64,000 bases of DNA from Bacteroidota bacterium (lineage in GTDB: Bacteria > Bacteroidota > Ignavibacteria > UBA10030), in assembly GCA_025454835.1 (NCBI GenBank), contig JALONQ010000001.1:124001-188000 (forward strand). Direction: 5' to 3'. Below the pieces are notes generated by a model. The model ran no database searches. It was not told the origin of the DNA and saw only the letters and a list, made by a program, of their open reading frames with translations. A program made the translations under genes and the position numbers. Positions 44,546-51,801 of the stretch are shown here, in pieces. Within the stretch, counting starts at the first letter, position 1; the number at the start of each line of letters is the position of its first letter.

Positions 44546-45000
44546 ACCTCAGCCCGGCCCAGCAACTGGCATCGGTCCCCCTCGAAGCGGCGGACGAGCT
44601 CGCGAAAGGATGCCGGCACGGGGATCGACACGTCAGCCAGCGGATCGAGCCAGGCGTGGATAGCGACGTTCTCGACCAGGACCTCTCCGGTCGACGGGCG
44701 CTCGATCAGTCCTTCCATCGCAAAGCTGCTGTTCTTGATCCACGACGTGCGGGTGTGGACACACAGTTCCTCGCCCAATCGGGCGGGCTTGAGGTAGTTG
44801 ATCTCATTCCGAACAAGGACCACGCGCGACTCGTTGTTGATCGCCGTGATGTTCACGGACGCACCGAGCCGCTTCAGGTACTCGATCCGGCTGACCTCGC
44901 AATAGAGCAGGTAGTTGCCGTTGTGGACGATCCCCTGCCAGTCCACTTCGTAGTTGCGGACCTGGAGAGGAATCGAAAAGGAGAACAGTGTGCGATCCAT
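44542..45000 (-). CDS. Hot-dog fold acyl-CoA thioesterase (4HBT family)
   Basis: A 152-residue 4-hydroxybenzoyl-CoA thioesterase-like protein. The active-site region YEVDWQGIVHNGNYLLYCEV has the catalytic Asp and the following turn and helix; VRNEINYLKPARLGEELCV forms the next strands. It hydrolyses acyl-CoA or acyl-ACP thioesters. The ATG at 45000 is chosen for the family N-terminus; the longer open frame reads into repeat DNA. Its stop overlaps the trpE start, so it leads the trpEG-importer transcript. Confidence 0.87.
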   Translation of the reverse strand: MDRTLFSFSIPLQVRNYEVDWQGIVHNGNYLLYCEVSRIEYLKRLGASVNITAINNESRVVLVRNEINYLKPARLGEELCVHTRTSWIKNSSFAMEGLIERPSTGEVLVENVAIHAWLDPLADVSIPVPASFRELVRRFEGDRCQLLGRAEV

Positions 45001-45035
45001 ACGAAGTTGAAAGGGAGATGGCCGCAATGAACACA

Positions 45036-45233
45036 TAGAACGCAAAGAACAGACCAGAGGCGGTCTCACATTTTCAGAATTCAGAGAAACAAGCGTTTCG
45101 CGCCCGCCTGCCAGAGCGTAGCGCCTGCCTGCGTGCCGCGCGCGGCAGGCAGGGCGGGCAGGCAACGACCCGGCCTACCTGCTGACCTGCCCGCCGTTCG
45201 CGGTCAGGCGGGCGCAGTCGGCAGGCAGGCGCG
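45036..45233. repeat. Dispersed repeat remnants and palindromic GGCAGG cluster
   Basis: The 255-base gap 45001-45255 holds a CGCAAAGAAC element (45039-45048) and, at 45101-45233, many CCTGCC and GGCAGG units in inverted pairs, such as CGCCTGCCTGCGTGCCGC facing GCGGCAGGCAGG. The same palindromic core recurs at 51392-51411. No gene or promoter was recognised in this gap. Confidence 0.65.
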
Positions 45234-45255
45234 CGAAGTGTTTTTGAGATGGCTA

Positions 45256-46281
45256 TTAGGGAACGAGTTCCAGAAGCGTCTGAGCCGCGCTCACGACCTG
45301 ATCAGCGGTCACATCGAGATGCGTCGTGGCGCGCAGTGTGCGAGGGTCCATATCCGTCAACAGCACGCCGTGCGGCTTCGCCATCGCGACAAGTTCGGCG
45401 GCGTCCTTCCCTGTTTTGAGCACATCCATGGCGACAATGTTCGTTTCCACGGTGGACCGGTCGATCGTGAGCGTGTCCGAACGGGAGACGATGTCGGCGA
45501 ACAATTTCGCGTTCGCGTGGTCTTCCGCCAGTCGGTCCACATGATGCTCCAAGGCGTAGAGCGCCGCGGCCGCAATGATGCCCACCTGACGCATTCCGCC
45601 GCCCAGCATTTTTCGCACGCGTCGCGCCTTCAGGACCCACTCCTTCTTTCCCACAATGGCCGACCCGATCGGTGCCCCGAGACCCTTGGAGAAACAGACC
45701 GACATGCTATCGACGAGACGGCCATATTCCGCGGGTTTCGTGCCGTTGGCGACGCAAGCGTTCCAGATCCGGGCGCCATCCATGTGAAGCGCGATCCCAC
45801 GTTCTTTCGTGAACTGGCGGATCGAGCTGACGACATCCAGAGGCACGACGGTCCCGCCCGCCTTGTTGTGCGTGTTCTCGAGGCACACCAACCTCGTCAC
45901 CGGCAGGTGGTAGTTCGTACCGCGAACCAACGGCGCGATCAGGTCCACGGAGGGAATACCGCGCGGGGCCGTGAACGTGCGTAGTTGGACGCCTGAGATG
46001 ACCGGAGCAGCTCCCGTCTCGTACTGAATGATGTGCGCCCCTGATTCGACGATGACCTCGTCCCCCGGTAAGGTGTGCGTCTTGATCGCCGTCTGATTCG
46101 CCATCACTCCGCTCGGAACGAACAACGCCGCCTCCATCCCCAACATGTCGGCGACCCGCTCCTGTAACCTGATGACCGTCGGGTCTTCAGCATACACATC
46201 GTCTCCCACCTCGGCATTCATCATGGCCGTCCGCATGGCAGGCGTCGGCTTCGTCACGGTGTCACTTCGTAGATCGATCAT
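45256..46281 (-). CDS. ltaE: Low-specificity threonine aldolase
   Basis: A 341-residue fold-type I PLP enzyme that cleaves threonine or allo-threonine to glycine and acetaldehyde. It has [17 protein letters not shown] at the start, [37 protein letters not shown] and the PLP lysine in [13 protein letters not shown]. It ends with a double stop (TAA TAG). The start overlaps the lnt stop (ATGA), placing it last in a dedA-pap2-lnt-ltaE operon. Confidence 0.94.
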   Translation of the reverse strand: MIDLRSDTVTKPTPAMRTAMMNAEVGDDVYAEDPTVIRLQERVADMLGMEAALFVPSGVMANQTAIKTHTLPGDEVIVESGAHIIQYETGAAPVISGVQLRTFTAPRGIPSVDLIAPLVRGTNYHLPVTRLVCLENTHNKAGGTVVPLDVVSSIRQFTKERGIALHMDGARIWNACVANGTKPAEYGRLVDSMSVCFSKGLGAPIGSAIVGKKEWVLKARRVRKMLGGGMRQVGIIAAAALYALEHHVDRLAEDHANAKLFADIVSRSDTLTIDRSTVETNIVAMDVLKTGKDAAELVAMAKPHGVLLTDMDPRTLRATTHLDVTADQVVSAAQTLLELVP

Positions 46282-47936
46282 GATGTCTTCCTTCGTCGGA
46301 ACCGATCCAACAAGGCCAAACCGCCGAGCGCCGCGGCCCCCAGAACCGAGGCCATTCCGGCAAGATCTCCGTGCCGTGCGTAGAACGTCATTTCATCATG
46401 TTGGAAGACTGGAACCGTCCAGGCCGTCCGTTCGTACAGCGAAGAACGTCGCATCGCGTGGCCCGCGGGACTGACGGCCAGCGAGATCCCACCGTTGGCG
46501 CCCTGGACAACCCACCTGCGGAATTCCACCGCCCGGAGCGATGCATAGGCAGCGTGCTGATACGCGCCAGACGTGTTCCCCCACCAGCTGTCGTTCGTAA
46601 CGACAACGAGGATCCGGGCTCCCCGTTCGACGAACGCGCGGACGTACTCGGGGTAGACCGACTCATAGCAGACCATCGCTGAGAAGGCGATCTCCCGGCC
46701 GTCCCGCGTCTTCGTTCTGAAGACCGTGGTGTCAGTCCCCTGTCCCCAACTGCTGATGCCGACATTCCACATCAGCGGTTCGATGAGAAACCGCAGAGCT
46801 TCCGCGTGCGGCAAGCGCTCTGCAAAAGGCACGAGCACTACCTTGCCGTAGATCGGGCCGAGGGTTCCATCGGAAGCGATGGTCGTCACGCTGTTGTACG
46901 ATTCCACGAACCGGTCCGTGTCGCCGATGCGCCGGGAGGTGATCGGCGCGTCAGCCTTGTCGAAGTATCGCGCATGCGGCAGTCCGGTCACCAGGACCCC
47001 GCCGACGTTCGACACAAGGCGCTGGATGCCATCAAGCCAGGGACGATAGCCCGGCAGCAGCACGTGGAACGGCGTCGCCGTCTCCGGCCAGATGATGAGG
47101 TCAGGCTCATCCACCGCCCGGCTGCGCGTCAAGGAATCGAGCACCTCCAGTTGGCGCTCATACACGAGCCACTTCTCTCCGCTCGACCTGCCCCATTTCT
47201 CCCACGGATCGATATCGGGCTGGACGACTGTCACGTGCACAGGACGCTGCCCTGAAGACCCACTCTCGAGGCCCGCGATCCGATACCAACCGTACACCAT
47301 CGGTCCGGCATAGACCAAGGCCATGAGCGACACGAGCGGGAGGATGGCACGTCGGCCGGCGGGCCAAGGTCGTTCCGCCGTCAGTTGCAGAGCCGCGAAG
47401 CTGAGGGCGTTGAAGGCCAGGATGTGCAGCGAGAGGCCGGTCGTGGAAACGAGTTCGGCCATCTGGATGCGCAGAATGTCCGACGCTTGACTGTTGCCAA
47501 GCGCGATCCATGGGAAGCTGAACTCCCCCCGGGCGTGGAAGAACTCGAACGTCACCCAGAAGAGAACGAATGCGGCCAATCCCCAGACACGTCCAAGTTG
47601 TCGGCGGACACCCCAGGCCGCCATGATGAACGGCAGGTAGAAGAACGGGTGCAACACGAGCAGTGCCCCGCCGGCGGCCATCATCCATTCGTCACGGCCG
47701 TGGACGAAACCGCCCGTCCAATAGACCGTCGTGAGATGAAAAGCGAAGAGCATCGCATAGCACGAACGGAACATGCGTCCGAACGACCGCTCGTGGTCAA
47801 AGACCGTGAGCCAGGGCAGGAGTGCCACGAACGCGATCGACGGGACCGGCGACGGAGGGAATGCCGCACCCAGCAAGATCCCGCTGACGAGCGAACGGAG
47901 GATCGGGGACCGATACCAGCCCGACGGCAGGCTCAT
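46278..47936 (-). CDS. lnt: Apolipoprotein N-acyltransferase
   Basis: A 552-residue Lnt that adds the third acyl chain to lipoproteins. It has about six to eight N-terminal transmembrane helices (10-230) and a periplasmic nitrilase domain (about 240-500) with the catalytic triad Glu in IWPETATPF, Lys in [13 protein letters not shown] and Cys in [11 protein letters not shown]. The ATG at 47936 is chosen from membrane topology and its overlap with the PAP2 stop. It acts on lipoproteins such as those encoded at 4.1 and 41.2 kb. Confidence 0.93.
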   Translation of the reverse strand: MSLPSGWYRSPILRSLVSGILLGAAFPPSPVPSIAFVALLPWLTVFDHERSFGRMFRSCYAMLFAFHLTTVYWTGGFVHGRDEWMMAAGGALLVLHPFFYLPFIMAAWGVRRQLGRVWGLAAFVLFWVTFEFFHARGEFSFPWIALGNSQASDILRIQMAELVSTTGLSLHILAFNALSFAALQLTAERPWPAGRRAILPLVSLMALVYAGPMVYGWYRIAGLESGSSGQRPVHVTVVQPDIDPWEKWGRSSGEKWLVYERQLEVLDSLTRSRAVDEPDLIIWPETATPFHVLLPGYRPWLDGIQRLVSNVGGVLVTGLPHARYFDKADAPITSRRIGDTDRFVESYNSVTTIASDGTLGPIYGKVVLVPFAERLPHAEALRFLIEPLMWNVGISSWGQGTDTTVFRTKTRDGREIAFSAMVCYESVYPEYVRAFVERGARILVVVTNDSWWGNTSGAYQHAAYASLRAVEFRRWVVQGANGGISLAVSPAGHAMRRSSLYERTAWTVPVFQHDEMTFYARHGDLAGMASVLGAAALGGLALLDRFRRRKTS

Positions 47937-48520
47937 GCGGCCCGTCCGGGTTCGGCGGCCTGCCGGCGGCGGATGAAACGGACCACGTTGCCGCTCACCC
48001 AGAGGATCAACGCTGCTCCAGCGGCCCCGATGATGCCGCCCCCGATGACATCGAACGGATAGTGCACGCCCACGTAGATACGCGAATAGGCCACGAGAGC
48101 CCCGTATCCGAGAAGATACCACCACGCGCGCGGATAGAAGAACCCAAGCACCACTGCACCGGCAAACGTGTTGACGGCATGACTTGACGGGAACGATTTT
48201 CCCGCACCGCAGCTGACGAGCAATCGAACGTCGGTCAGCTCATGGCAAGGGCGCGGCCGCAAGAAAAGGTCCTTCAGCACCGCGCTGCTGAACTGGTCCA
48301 TGATGAGGATCGTCAAGGTCAGCACGAGCACCGCTTGCCGGCCCCTCGTCCCTCCTCTCCACAGCGCCCACACGATCAACGCGGCGATGAAGGCCAGCAT
48401 CCACGACTGTTTGTTCAGGTCCGTAACGAACGGCATCGCCACGTCAAAGAACGGGTTCGTCCACGTACCGTTCAGCATGTGAAAGAGCCATACATCCCAA
48501 CGATAGAGCATCTGGCTCAT
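47933..48520 (-). CDS. PAP2-family membrane phosphatase
   Basis: A 195-residue membrane phosphatase with five to six helices. All three PAP2 motifs are present: KDLFLRPRP, FPSSHAVNTF and SRIYVGVHYPFDVIGG (catalytic His residues). Members dephosphorylate undecaprenyl pyrophosphate, phosphatidylglycerophosphate or similar lipids. Coupled overlaps join it to dedA upstream and lnt downstream, consistent with envelope lipid metabolism. Confidence 0.9.
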   Translation of the reverse strand: MSQMLYRWDVWLFHMLNGTWTNPFFDVAMPFVTDLNKQSWMLAFIAALIVWALWRGGTRGRQAVLVLTLTILIMDQFSSAVLKDLFLRPRPCHELTDVRLLVSCGAGKSFPSSHAVNTFAGAVVLGFFYPRAWWYLLGYGALVAYSRIYVGVHYPFDVIGGGIIGAAGAALILWVSGNVVRFIRRRQAAEPGRAA

Positions 48521-49143
48521 GCCGACGGTCCCTCCTTCTTGGCGCCGCTCTTCGGTCCGAACACGCGGTAGGCGATGTATCCTAGCGTGACGACCACGAC
48601 GACCGACGTCACCGTCTTTCCGTAGGCGTCAAGGTAGATGATGATCCGTTCCCAATTCGAGCCGAGTGCGAGGCCGGCTTGGACGAGGATGAAGTTCCAG
48701 ACCAGGGCGCTGGCAAAAGAGAGACCGACGCTGGGAACGATCGGCAGGCGTGACATGCCCGCGAAGAACGAAACCACCGCGCGCGTGCCGGCCAGAAAAC
48801 GGTTCGCGACGACGACGCCATATCCATACTGTCGGAACCATCCCTCAACTCTTCGGACCTGGTCGGGAGGCAGGAACTTCACTTTGCCGGATTCAAGGAG
48901 ATGGATGCCGATCCATCGGCCGATGGCGTACATCGTCATGAACCCGAGCGTGCTCCCGAGGGTGGTGGTCGTAATGAGTACCCAACCGTTGACCTGCCCC
49001 ACCGCCGCCAGCGATGCCGCGGCGACCACGAGCACGTCACTCGGGAACGGCGGAAAGACGTTCTCGATATACGCAATGCCCGCGACGAGCAGGTAGATGG
49101 CCCAAGGGTCGAGCCCGGTGAGATATGTGAGGATGGATTCCAC
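48517..49143 (-). CDS. DedA family membrane protein
   Basis: A 208-residue DedA/VTT-family protein. Hydrophobic segments are at about 14-50, 55-75, 135-160 and 170-192. The motif IENVFPPFPSDVLVVAAASL, followed by GSTLGFMTMYAIGRWIG and RFLAGTRAVVSFFAGMSRLP with its conserved acid and Arg residues, is diagnostic. DedA proteins recycle undecaprenyl phosphate or scramble phospholipids. First gene of the dedA-pap2-lnt-ltaE operon; no promoter with confident boxes was found upstream. Confidence 0.92.
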   Translation of the reverse strand: MESILTYLTGLDPWAIYLLVAGIAYIENVFPPFPSDVLVVAAASLAAVGQVNGWVLITTTTLGSTLGFMTMYAIGRWIGIHLLESGKVKFLPPDQVRRVEGWFRQYGYGVVVANRFLAGTRAVVSFFAGMSRLPIVPSVGLSFASALVWNFILVQAGLALGSNWERIIIYLDAYGKTVTSVVVVVTLGYIAYRVFGPKSGAKKEGPSA

Positions 49144-49274
49144 GAAGCCGTATCAGTACGTGCGGACAGGATCATTCACATTTTGAAAGCCTTGAAGCTC
49201 TGAGATGTGACTGCAGGTCCTTCCCACATGCGAGCCGTTGGAGCACACATGACCCTCGTACGATACAGAACGCT

Positions 49275-49310
49275 CCCCTCCTTTTCCAAGGAGGGGTAGG
49301 GGTGGTTGAT
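49275..49310. repeat. CCCCTCC hairpin repeat
   Basis: CCCCTCCTTTTCCAAGGAGGGG (partly quoted as stem CCCCTCCTT, AAGGAGGGG), followed by TAGGGGTGGTTG. The hairpin plus this tail resembles a dispersed intergenic repeat known from many bacterial genomes; the comparison is from memory. Confidence 0.55.
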
Positions 49311-49468
49311 GTGCCTGCCAGACGATCGCCAAGAGCAGTATGCACAAGAGATGTACTCTGAAAATCCTGTGCCTTCTGGGGCCAGCGATTCTATTACTGC
49401 TCCTCATGCCGCAACTCGAAAGAATCCATGTGTTGGGCGCGGGCACGAGCTTCCTCTGGCTGAGGCCT

Positions 49469-49494
49469 CTGCCCCGGATTCAAATCCGGGGCAG
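49469..49494. repeat. Perfect 26-base palindrome
   Basis: CTGCCCCGGATT, CA, AATCCGGGGCAG: twelve paired bases with a two-base centre. It lies downstream of ispF on the minus strand. Function unknown: possible second terminator arm or repeat core. Confidence 0.6.
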
Positions 49495-49519
49495 TTGGAA
49501 AGGAAACCCTTCGGGTTTC
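49495..49519 (-). terminator. Hairpin after ispF
   Basis: The minus strand reads GAAACCC, GAA, GGGTTTC, then CTTTCC, eight bases past the ispF stop. The stem is short but perfect and the tail is pyrimidine-rich, so it is a plausible weak terminator. Confidence 0.55.
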
Positions 49520-49526
49520 ACGGACA

Positions 49527-50048
49527 TCATACTCTTTTGGCCACCAACGCCACAGCCATGGCCGCGCAGCCTTCTCCTCGCCCGATCGGTCCGAGTGATT
49601 CGTTCGTCGTCGCCTTGACCGACACCGCTGACGCCGGAATACCGAGAGTCCTCCCGATCCGCGACTGCATCTTCATTGTGGCCTTGCCGATCTTCGGACG
49701 CTCGAGGACGACCGTTGCATCCACATTGACGACAACGTACCCCGCCTTCACGATCGATTTCCGAGTTGCTTCGAGCAGTTTCAGGCTCGAGATCCCACGG
49801 TATTTCGGGTCGGTGTTCGGAAAGTGCTTGCCGATATCCCCCAACGCCGCTGCGCCCAGGAGAGCATCGCATATCGCGTGCAACAACACATCGGCGTCCG
49901 AATGTCCCACGAGGCGCATGGTGCTCTTGATACGCACGCCGCCCAACGTCAGGACCTTGCCGGGCGCCAACTGGTGGATGTCATATCCAAAGCCGATCCG
50001 CAGCGGGACTGCAACGGCGGCACGTTTCGCAGGCCGCAAAGAAGGCAT
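49527..50048 (-). CDS. ispF: 2-C-methyl-D-erythritol 2,4-cyclodiphosphate synthase
   Basis: A 173-residue IspF of the MEP isoprenoid pathway. It has IGFGYDIHQLAPG (zinc Asp and His), LVGHSDADVLLHAICDALLG (zinc His) and LGDIGKHFPNTDPKYRG. The ATG at 50048 is chosen. The open frame continues 32 codons upstream, but that part is encoded by a dispersed CGCAAAGAACGC repeat (reads as LPQRTQRTQRS), so it is unlikely to be native. Even so the chosen N-terminus is about 15 residues longer than most IspF proteins. Confidence 0.93.
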   Translation of the reverse strand: MPSLRPAKRAAVAVPLRIGFGYDIHQLAPGKVLTLGGVRIKSTMRLVGHSDADVLLHAICDALLGAAALGDIGKHFPNTDPKYRGISSLKLLEATRKSIVKAGYVVVNVDATVVLERPKIGKATMKMQSRIGRTLGIPASAVSVKATTNESLGPIGRGEGCAAMAVALVAKRV

Positions 50049-50077
50049 CGAGCGCAAAGGCGAATTGCCCGGCGATC

Positions 50078-50106
50078 TCTGCGTTCTTTGCGTTCTCTGC
50101 GGCAAC
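50078..50106. repeat. Dispersed GCGTTCTTTGCGTTCTCTGCGG repeat copy
   Basis: CTGCGTTCTTTGCGTTCTC followed by TGCGGCAACG, one copy of a degenerate intergenic repeat also found near 45.04, 51.37, 56.6-56.7, 57.1-57.2 and 60.4 kb. It lies in the gap upstream of ispF. Confidence 0.65.
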
Positions 50107-50150
50107 GCTTTGTTGGAAGCGAACTTGGACACGCTTTGAGTCATGCAAGG

Positions 50151-50423
50151 TCACCGGATGTCAAAACCTCTGACTGGATTGGCGATAAGCGTGCGATCGA
50201 TACGCAGATCGCTCACTTGCGCGGCACGCGGTCCGACGCGGAGGGCATCGAGGAAGGCATCGAGGTCTTCCGCCTCTCCTTCAGCGAGCACTTCCACCGA
50301 GCCGTCGTCGTTGTTGCGCACCCAGCCGCCAACCTCGTGTTTAATGGCCCTGGCTTGCACAAAATACCGAAAACCGACCCCTTGGACGAGGCCGGTGACG
50401 ACCACATGAATGCGTTCAGCCAT
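50151..50423 (-). CDS. acyP: Acylphosphatase
   Basis: A 90-residue acylphosphatase that hydrolyses acyl phosphates such as 1,3-bisphosphoglycerate. The signature GLVQGVGFRYFVQARA (catalytic Arg near residue 19) and GGWVRNNDDGSVEVLAEG (catalytic Asn near 37) are complete, and the length is standard. A promoter at 50430-50460 lies only 7 nt upstream, giving a leader of about three bases. Confidence 0.95.
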   Translation of the reverse strand: MAERIHVVVTGLVQGVGFRYFVQARAIKHEVGGWVRNNDDGSVEVLAEGEAEDLDAFLDALRVGPRAAQVSDLRIDRTLIANPVRGFDIR

Positions 50424-50429
50424 GGCGAC

Positions 50430-50460
50430 TCAACTTACCAACGGGGGGAGTGAAATGCAA
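50430..50460 (-). promoter_or_regulatory. Bacteroidota-type promoter of acyP
   Basis: The minus strand has TTG (50458-50460), 20 bases and TAAGTTGA (50430-50437). The acyP ATG is at 50423. Confidence 0.55.
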
Positions 50461-50467
50461 TGAACGT

Positions 50468-51067
50468 TCAATGAGCGAATCGCTCGAGCGACGCACGCGC
50501 GTTCGCCAGCGTGCCGCCCGAACGTCGTTCCGCCGCCCGGATCCAACGAAGCACCTCGGGGCAGGTGACGCCGAGTCTGAGCGTGCCTCGAATGTGGGAC
50601 GCCATTTGCCGATCCAGCCCCTGCATGGCGAGGATCAGTCCGGTCAGGAGGGTTCGTTCCTGCAGCTCAAGGCCGTGTCGGGAGAAGATGGTGCCGTACG
50701 CGTCGCGGAGCACCCACCGTTCGAGGAACGGGTCGAGGGATCGGAGACGTGCGAGGACCGCATTCGCCTGTGCTCCATAGATCCTGCGGAAGGCACGCCG
50801 GCCTCGGGCGAGCGACGGTCGATCGCGCCGTAACGGAAGGCGGCCGGCCACAACGTGAAGTCGTTCAAGACCGTCGAGCGTCGTGGGAACGCCGCAGAGG
50901 AGCGCTAGATGCAGGATGACCTCGGCAATGTCGGCGGCGCGGACGACACCGGAGGCGAGGGCTCGACGCATGGTGCGCTCGGCCCGCGATCGCTGACCCA
51001 CCGAGAGGTCCACGGCGATCGAGAGATACCAGCGGAAACGGGGTGCGTCGATGGAGGCCGTCGGCAT
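50468..51067 (-). CDS. Carboxymuconolactone decarboxylase/AhpD-fold protein
   Basis: A 199-residue helical protein with two CMD-like halves. The first has ALASGVVRAADIAEVILHLALLCGVP-type spacing (about 35-62) and the second GLELQERTLLTGLILAMQG, then HIRGTLRLGVTCPEVLRWI (about 133-180). The redox Cys-x-x-Cys of AhpD is absent, so a peroxidase role is doubtful. The start at 51067 follows a gap with a hairpin and lacks a ribosome site. It lies 44 nt upstream of acyP. Function unknown. Confidence 0.72.
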   Translation of the reverse strand: MPTASIDAPRFRWYLSIAVDLSVGQRSRAERTMRRALASGVVRAADIAEVILHLALLCGVPTTLDGLERLHVVAGRLPLRRDRPSLARGRRAFRRIYGAQANAVLARLRSLDPFLERWVLRDAYGTIFSRHGLELQERTLLTGLILAMQGLDRQMASHIRGTLRLGVTCPEVLRWIRAAERRSGGTLANARASLERFAH

Positions 51068-51082
51068 AAGCTAGAATGGCAA

Positions 51083-51111
51083 GAGGGACGACGAAGTTCG
51101 CCGTCCCTCTG
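51083..51111. terminator. Strong hairpin upstream of CMD gene
   Basis: AGAGGGACG pairs with CGTCCCTCT, with four further paired bases after one mismatch. No T-run follows on either strand. It may be a weak terminator of the tRNA transcript or a mRNA 5' structure. Confidence 0.5.
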
Positions 51112-51150
51112 GTTGGTCCGAAGTGCTTGTTACGATATCTTCACAATCCA

Positions 51151-51276
51151 GTCAGCCACTTGGTGCTGACGGAAAGGTTGATTGTCGCTGCGCGACAGTT
51201 GTATTGGGCCTCCGGCTGGGAGGCGGGACCCGGACAAACAACGTCCGAGGCCTTCCTCATCCCGCTTGCGCGGGAT
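51151..51276. other. Serial hairpin region, possible structured RNA
   Basis: Five inverted pairs in 126 bases: GTCAGC/GCTGAC (51151-51170), TGTCGC/GCGACA (51183-51197), GCCTCC/GGAGGC (51208-51224), CGGAC/GTCCG (51231-51247) and ATCCCGC/GCGGGAT (51259-51276). No gene covers it. Strand and boundaries are unknown, and no known RNA family was recognised. Confidence 0.4.
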
Positions 51277-51365
51277 TCGGTCGGCTTGAACCCGTCATCA
51301 GGAGAATCTACCCCTTACACTTAAGAGACCTACTCAATGAAGGAGGTCCCTCTCAACTCTATTCT

Positions 51366-51418
51366 GCTTTGCGTTCTTCGCGTCCTTGGCGCCTGCCTGC
51401 CGGCAGGCAGGTTCTTGG
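51366..51418. repeat. Dispersed repeat copy with embedded 20-base palindrome
   Basis: TTTGCGTTCTTCGCGTCCTT and GGCG are interrupted by the perfect palindrome CCTGCCTGCCGGCAGGCAGG (51392-51411), after which TTCTTGGCGG resumes the repeat. The palindrome seems to have been inserted into the older repeat. Confidence 0.7.
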
Positions 51419-51457
51419 CGGTTCACGCTTTGAATTCCAAGGATCAGCGACTTCATT

Positions 51458-51543
51458 TGGTGCGGGAGGCGGGACTTGAACCCGCATGCCTTGTGAGCGC
51501 CACCCCCTCAAGATGGTGTGTCTGCCAATTCCACCACTCCCGC
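51458..51543 (-). tRNA. tRNA-Leu (GAG)
   Basis: The minus strand folds as a class II tRNA. Acceptor GCGGGAG pairs with CTCCCGC, the D-arm carries the Leu-type GAATTGGCAGA, the anticodon stem CCATC/GGTGG encloses TTGAGGG with anticodon GAG (codon CTC), and a long variable arm precedes the T-arm GCGGGTTCAAGTCCCGC. Discriminator A and an encoded CCA (51458-51460) complete it. Confidence 0.95.
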
Positions 51544-51545
51544 AG

Positions 51546-51649
51546 AACATTGAAAATGGAACATTGCAAATAGAAAATTGTGGAAGACCACTAATTTGGG
51601 CTTCTCGTTCCCCCCAATTGCCAATTTACATTTTCCAATTTTCAATGTT
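51546..51649. repeat. AT-rich inverted repeat between the two tRNAs
   Basis: AACATTGAAAATGG near 51546 faces TTTTCAATGTT (51639-51649), with further ATTTTCCAATT and CAATTTAC units inside. It is AT-rich in a GC-rich genome and fills the whole spacer between the tRNA genes. Similar AT-rich spacers occur near Bacteroidota tRNAs (from memory). Confidence 0.6.
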
Positions 51650-51650
51650 G

Positions 51651-51722
51651 TGAGCGCGGCTGGCTTCGAACCAGCGACCCTCTGCTTAAAAGGCAGATGC
51701 TCTACCCCTGAGCTACGCGCCC
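51651..51722 (-). tRNA. tRNA-Lys (TTT)
   Basis: The minus strand reads acceptor GGGCGCG with CGCGCTC, D-arm GTAGCTCAGGGGTAGAGC, anticodon arm TCTGC-CTTTTAA-GCAGA with anticodon TTT, and T-arm GCTGGTTCGAAGCCAGC. Discriminator A is followed by CAA, so CCA is not encoded, unlike the neighbouring tRNA-Leu. Confidence 0.96.
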
Positions 51723-51739
51723 TCCGATGCTGCAGGAGG

Positions 51740-51770
51740 ACAAGATACTGAGAAAAGAATCGACTTTCAA
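51740..51770 (-). promoter_or_regulatory. Bacteroidota-type promoter of tRNA-Lys
   Basis: The minus strand has TTG (51768-51770), 20 bases and TATCTTGT (51740-51747), 17 nt upstream of the tRNA 5' end. tRNA-Leu probably shares this transcript. Confidence 0.6.
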
Positions 51771-51801
51771 CGAACGGGGTCGCGGCGGAAACCGATCGCG
51801 A

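Larger units (their letters stand above)
49144..49526. other. 383-base gap with hairpins and a dispersed repeat
   Basis: Lies between dedA and ispF. It contains a pyrimidine/purine hairpin repeat (49275-49310), a perfect palindrome (49469-49494) and the hairpin after ispF (49503-49519). The only sizeable frame, a 97-codon minus-strand one, reads straight through the repeat and shows no family features, so no gene is called. Confidence 0.6.
51068..51457. other. 390-base gap with serial hairpins and repeats
   Basis: Between the CMD gene and tRNA-Leu. Contains a hairpin (51083-51111), a run of five hairpins (51151-51276) and a dispersed repeat with an embedded palindrome (51366-51418). Open frames on either strand show no protein-family features, so no gene is called. 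Confidence 0.6.

Noticed and set aside
49153-49446. 97-codon minus-strand frame with a hydrophobic stretch
   Set aside because: It reads through the CCCCTCC repeat, has no start context, and its hydrophobic part is short and isolated.
49441-49520. Possible tRNA (CCCCGGATTCAAATCCGGGG resembles a T-arm)
   Set aside because: No acceptor, anticodon or D-arm can be built around it; the similarity comes from a perfect palindrome.
51230-51330. Possible tRNA fragment on the minus strand (GGGTTCAAGCC)
   Set aside because: A T-loop-like string is present, but no pairing acceptor or anticodon stem was found.
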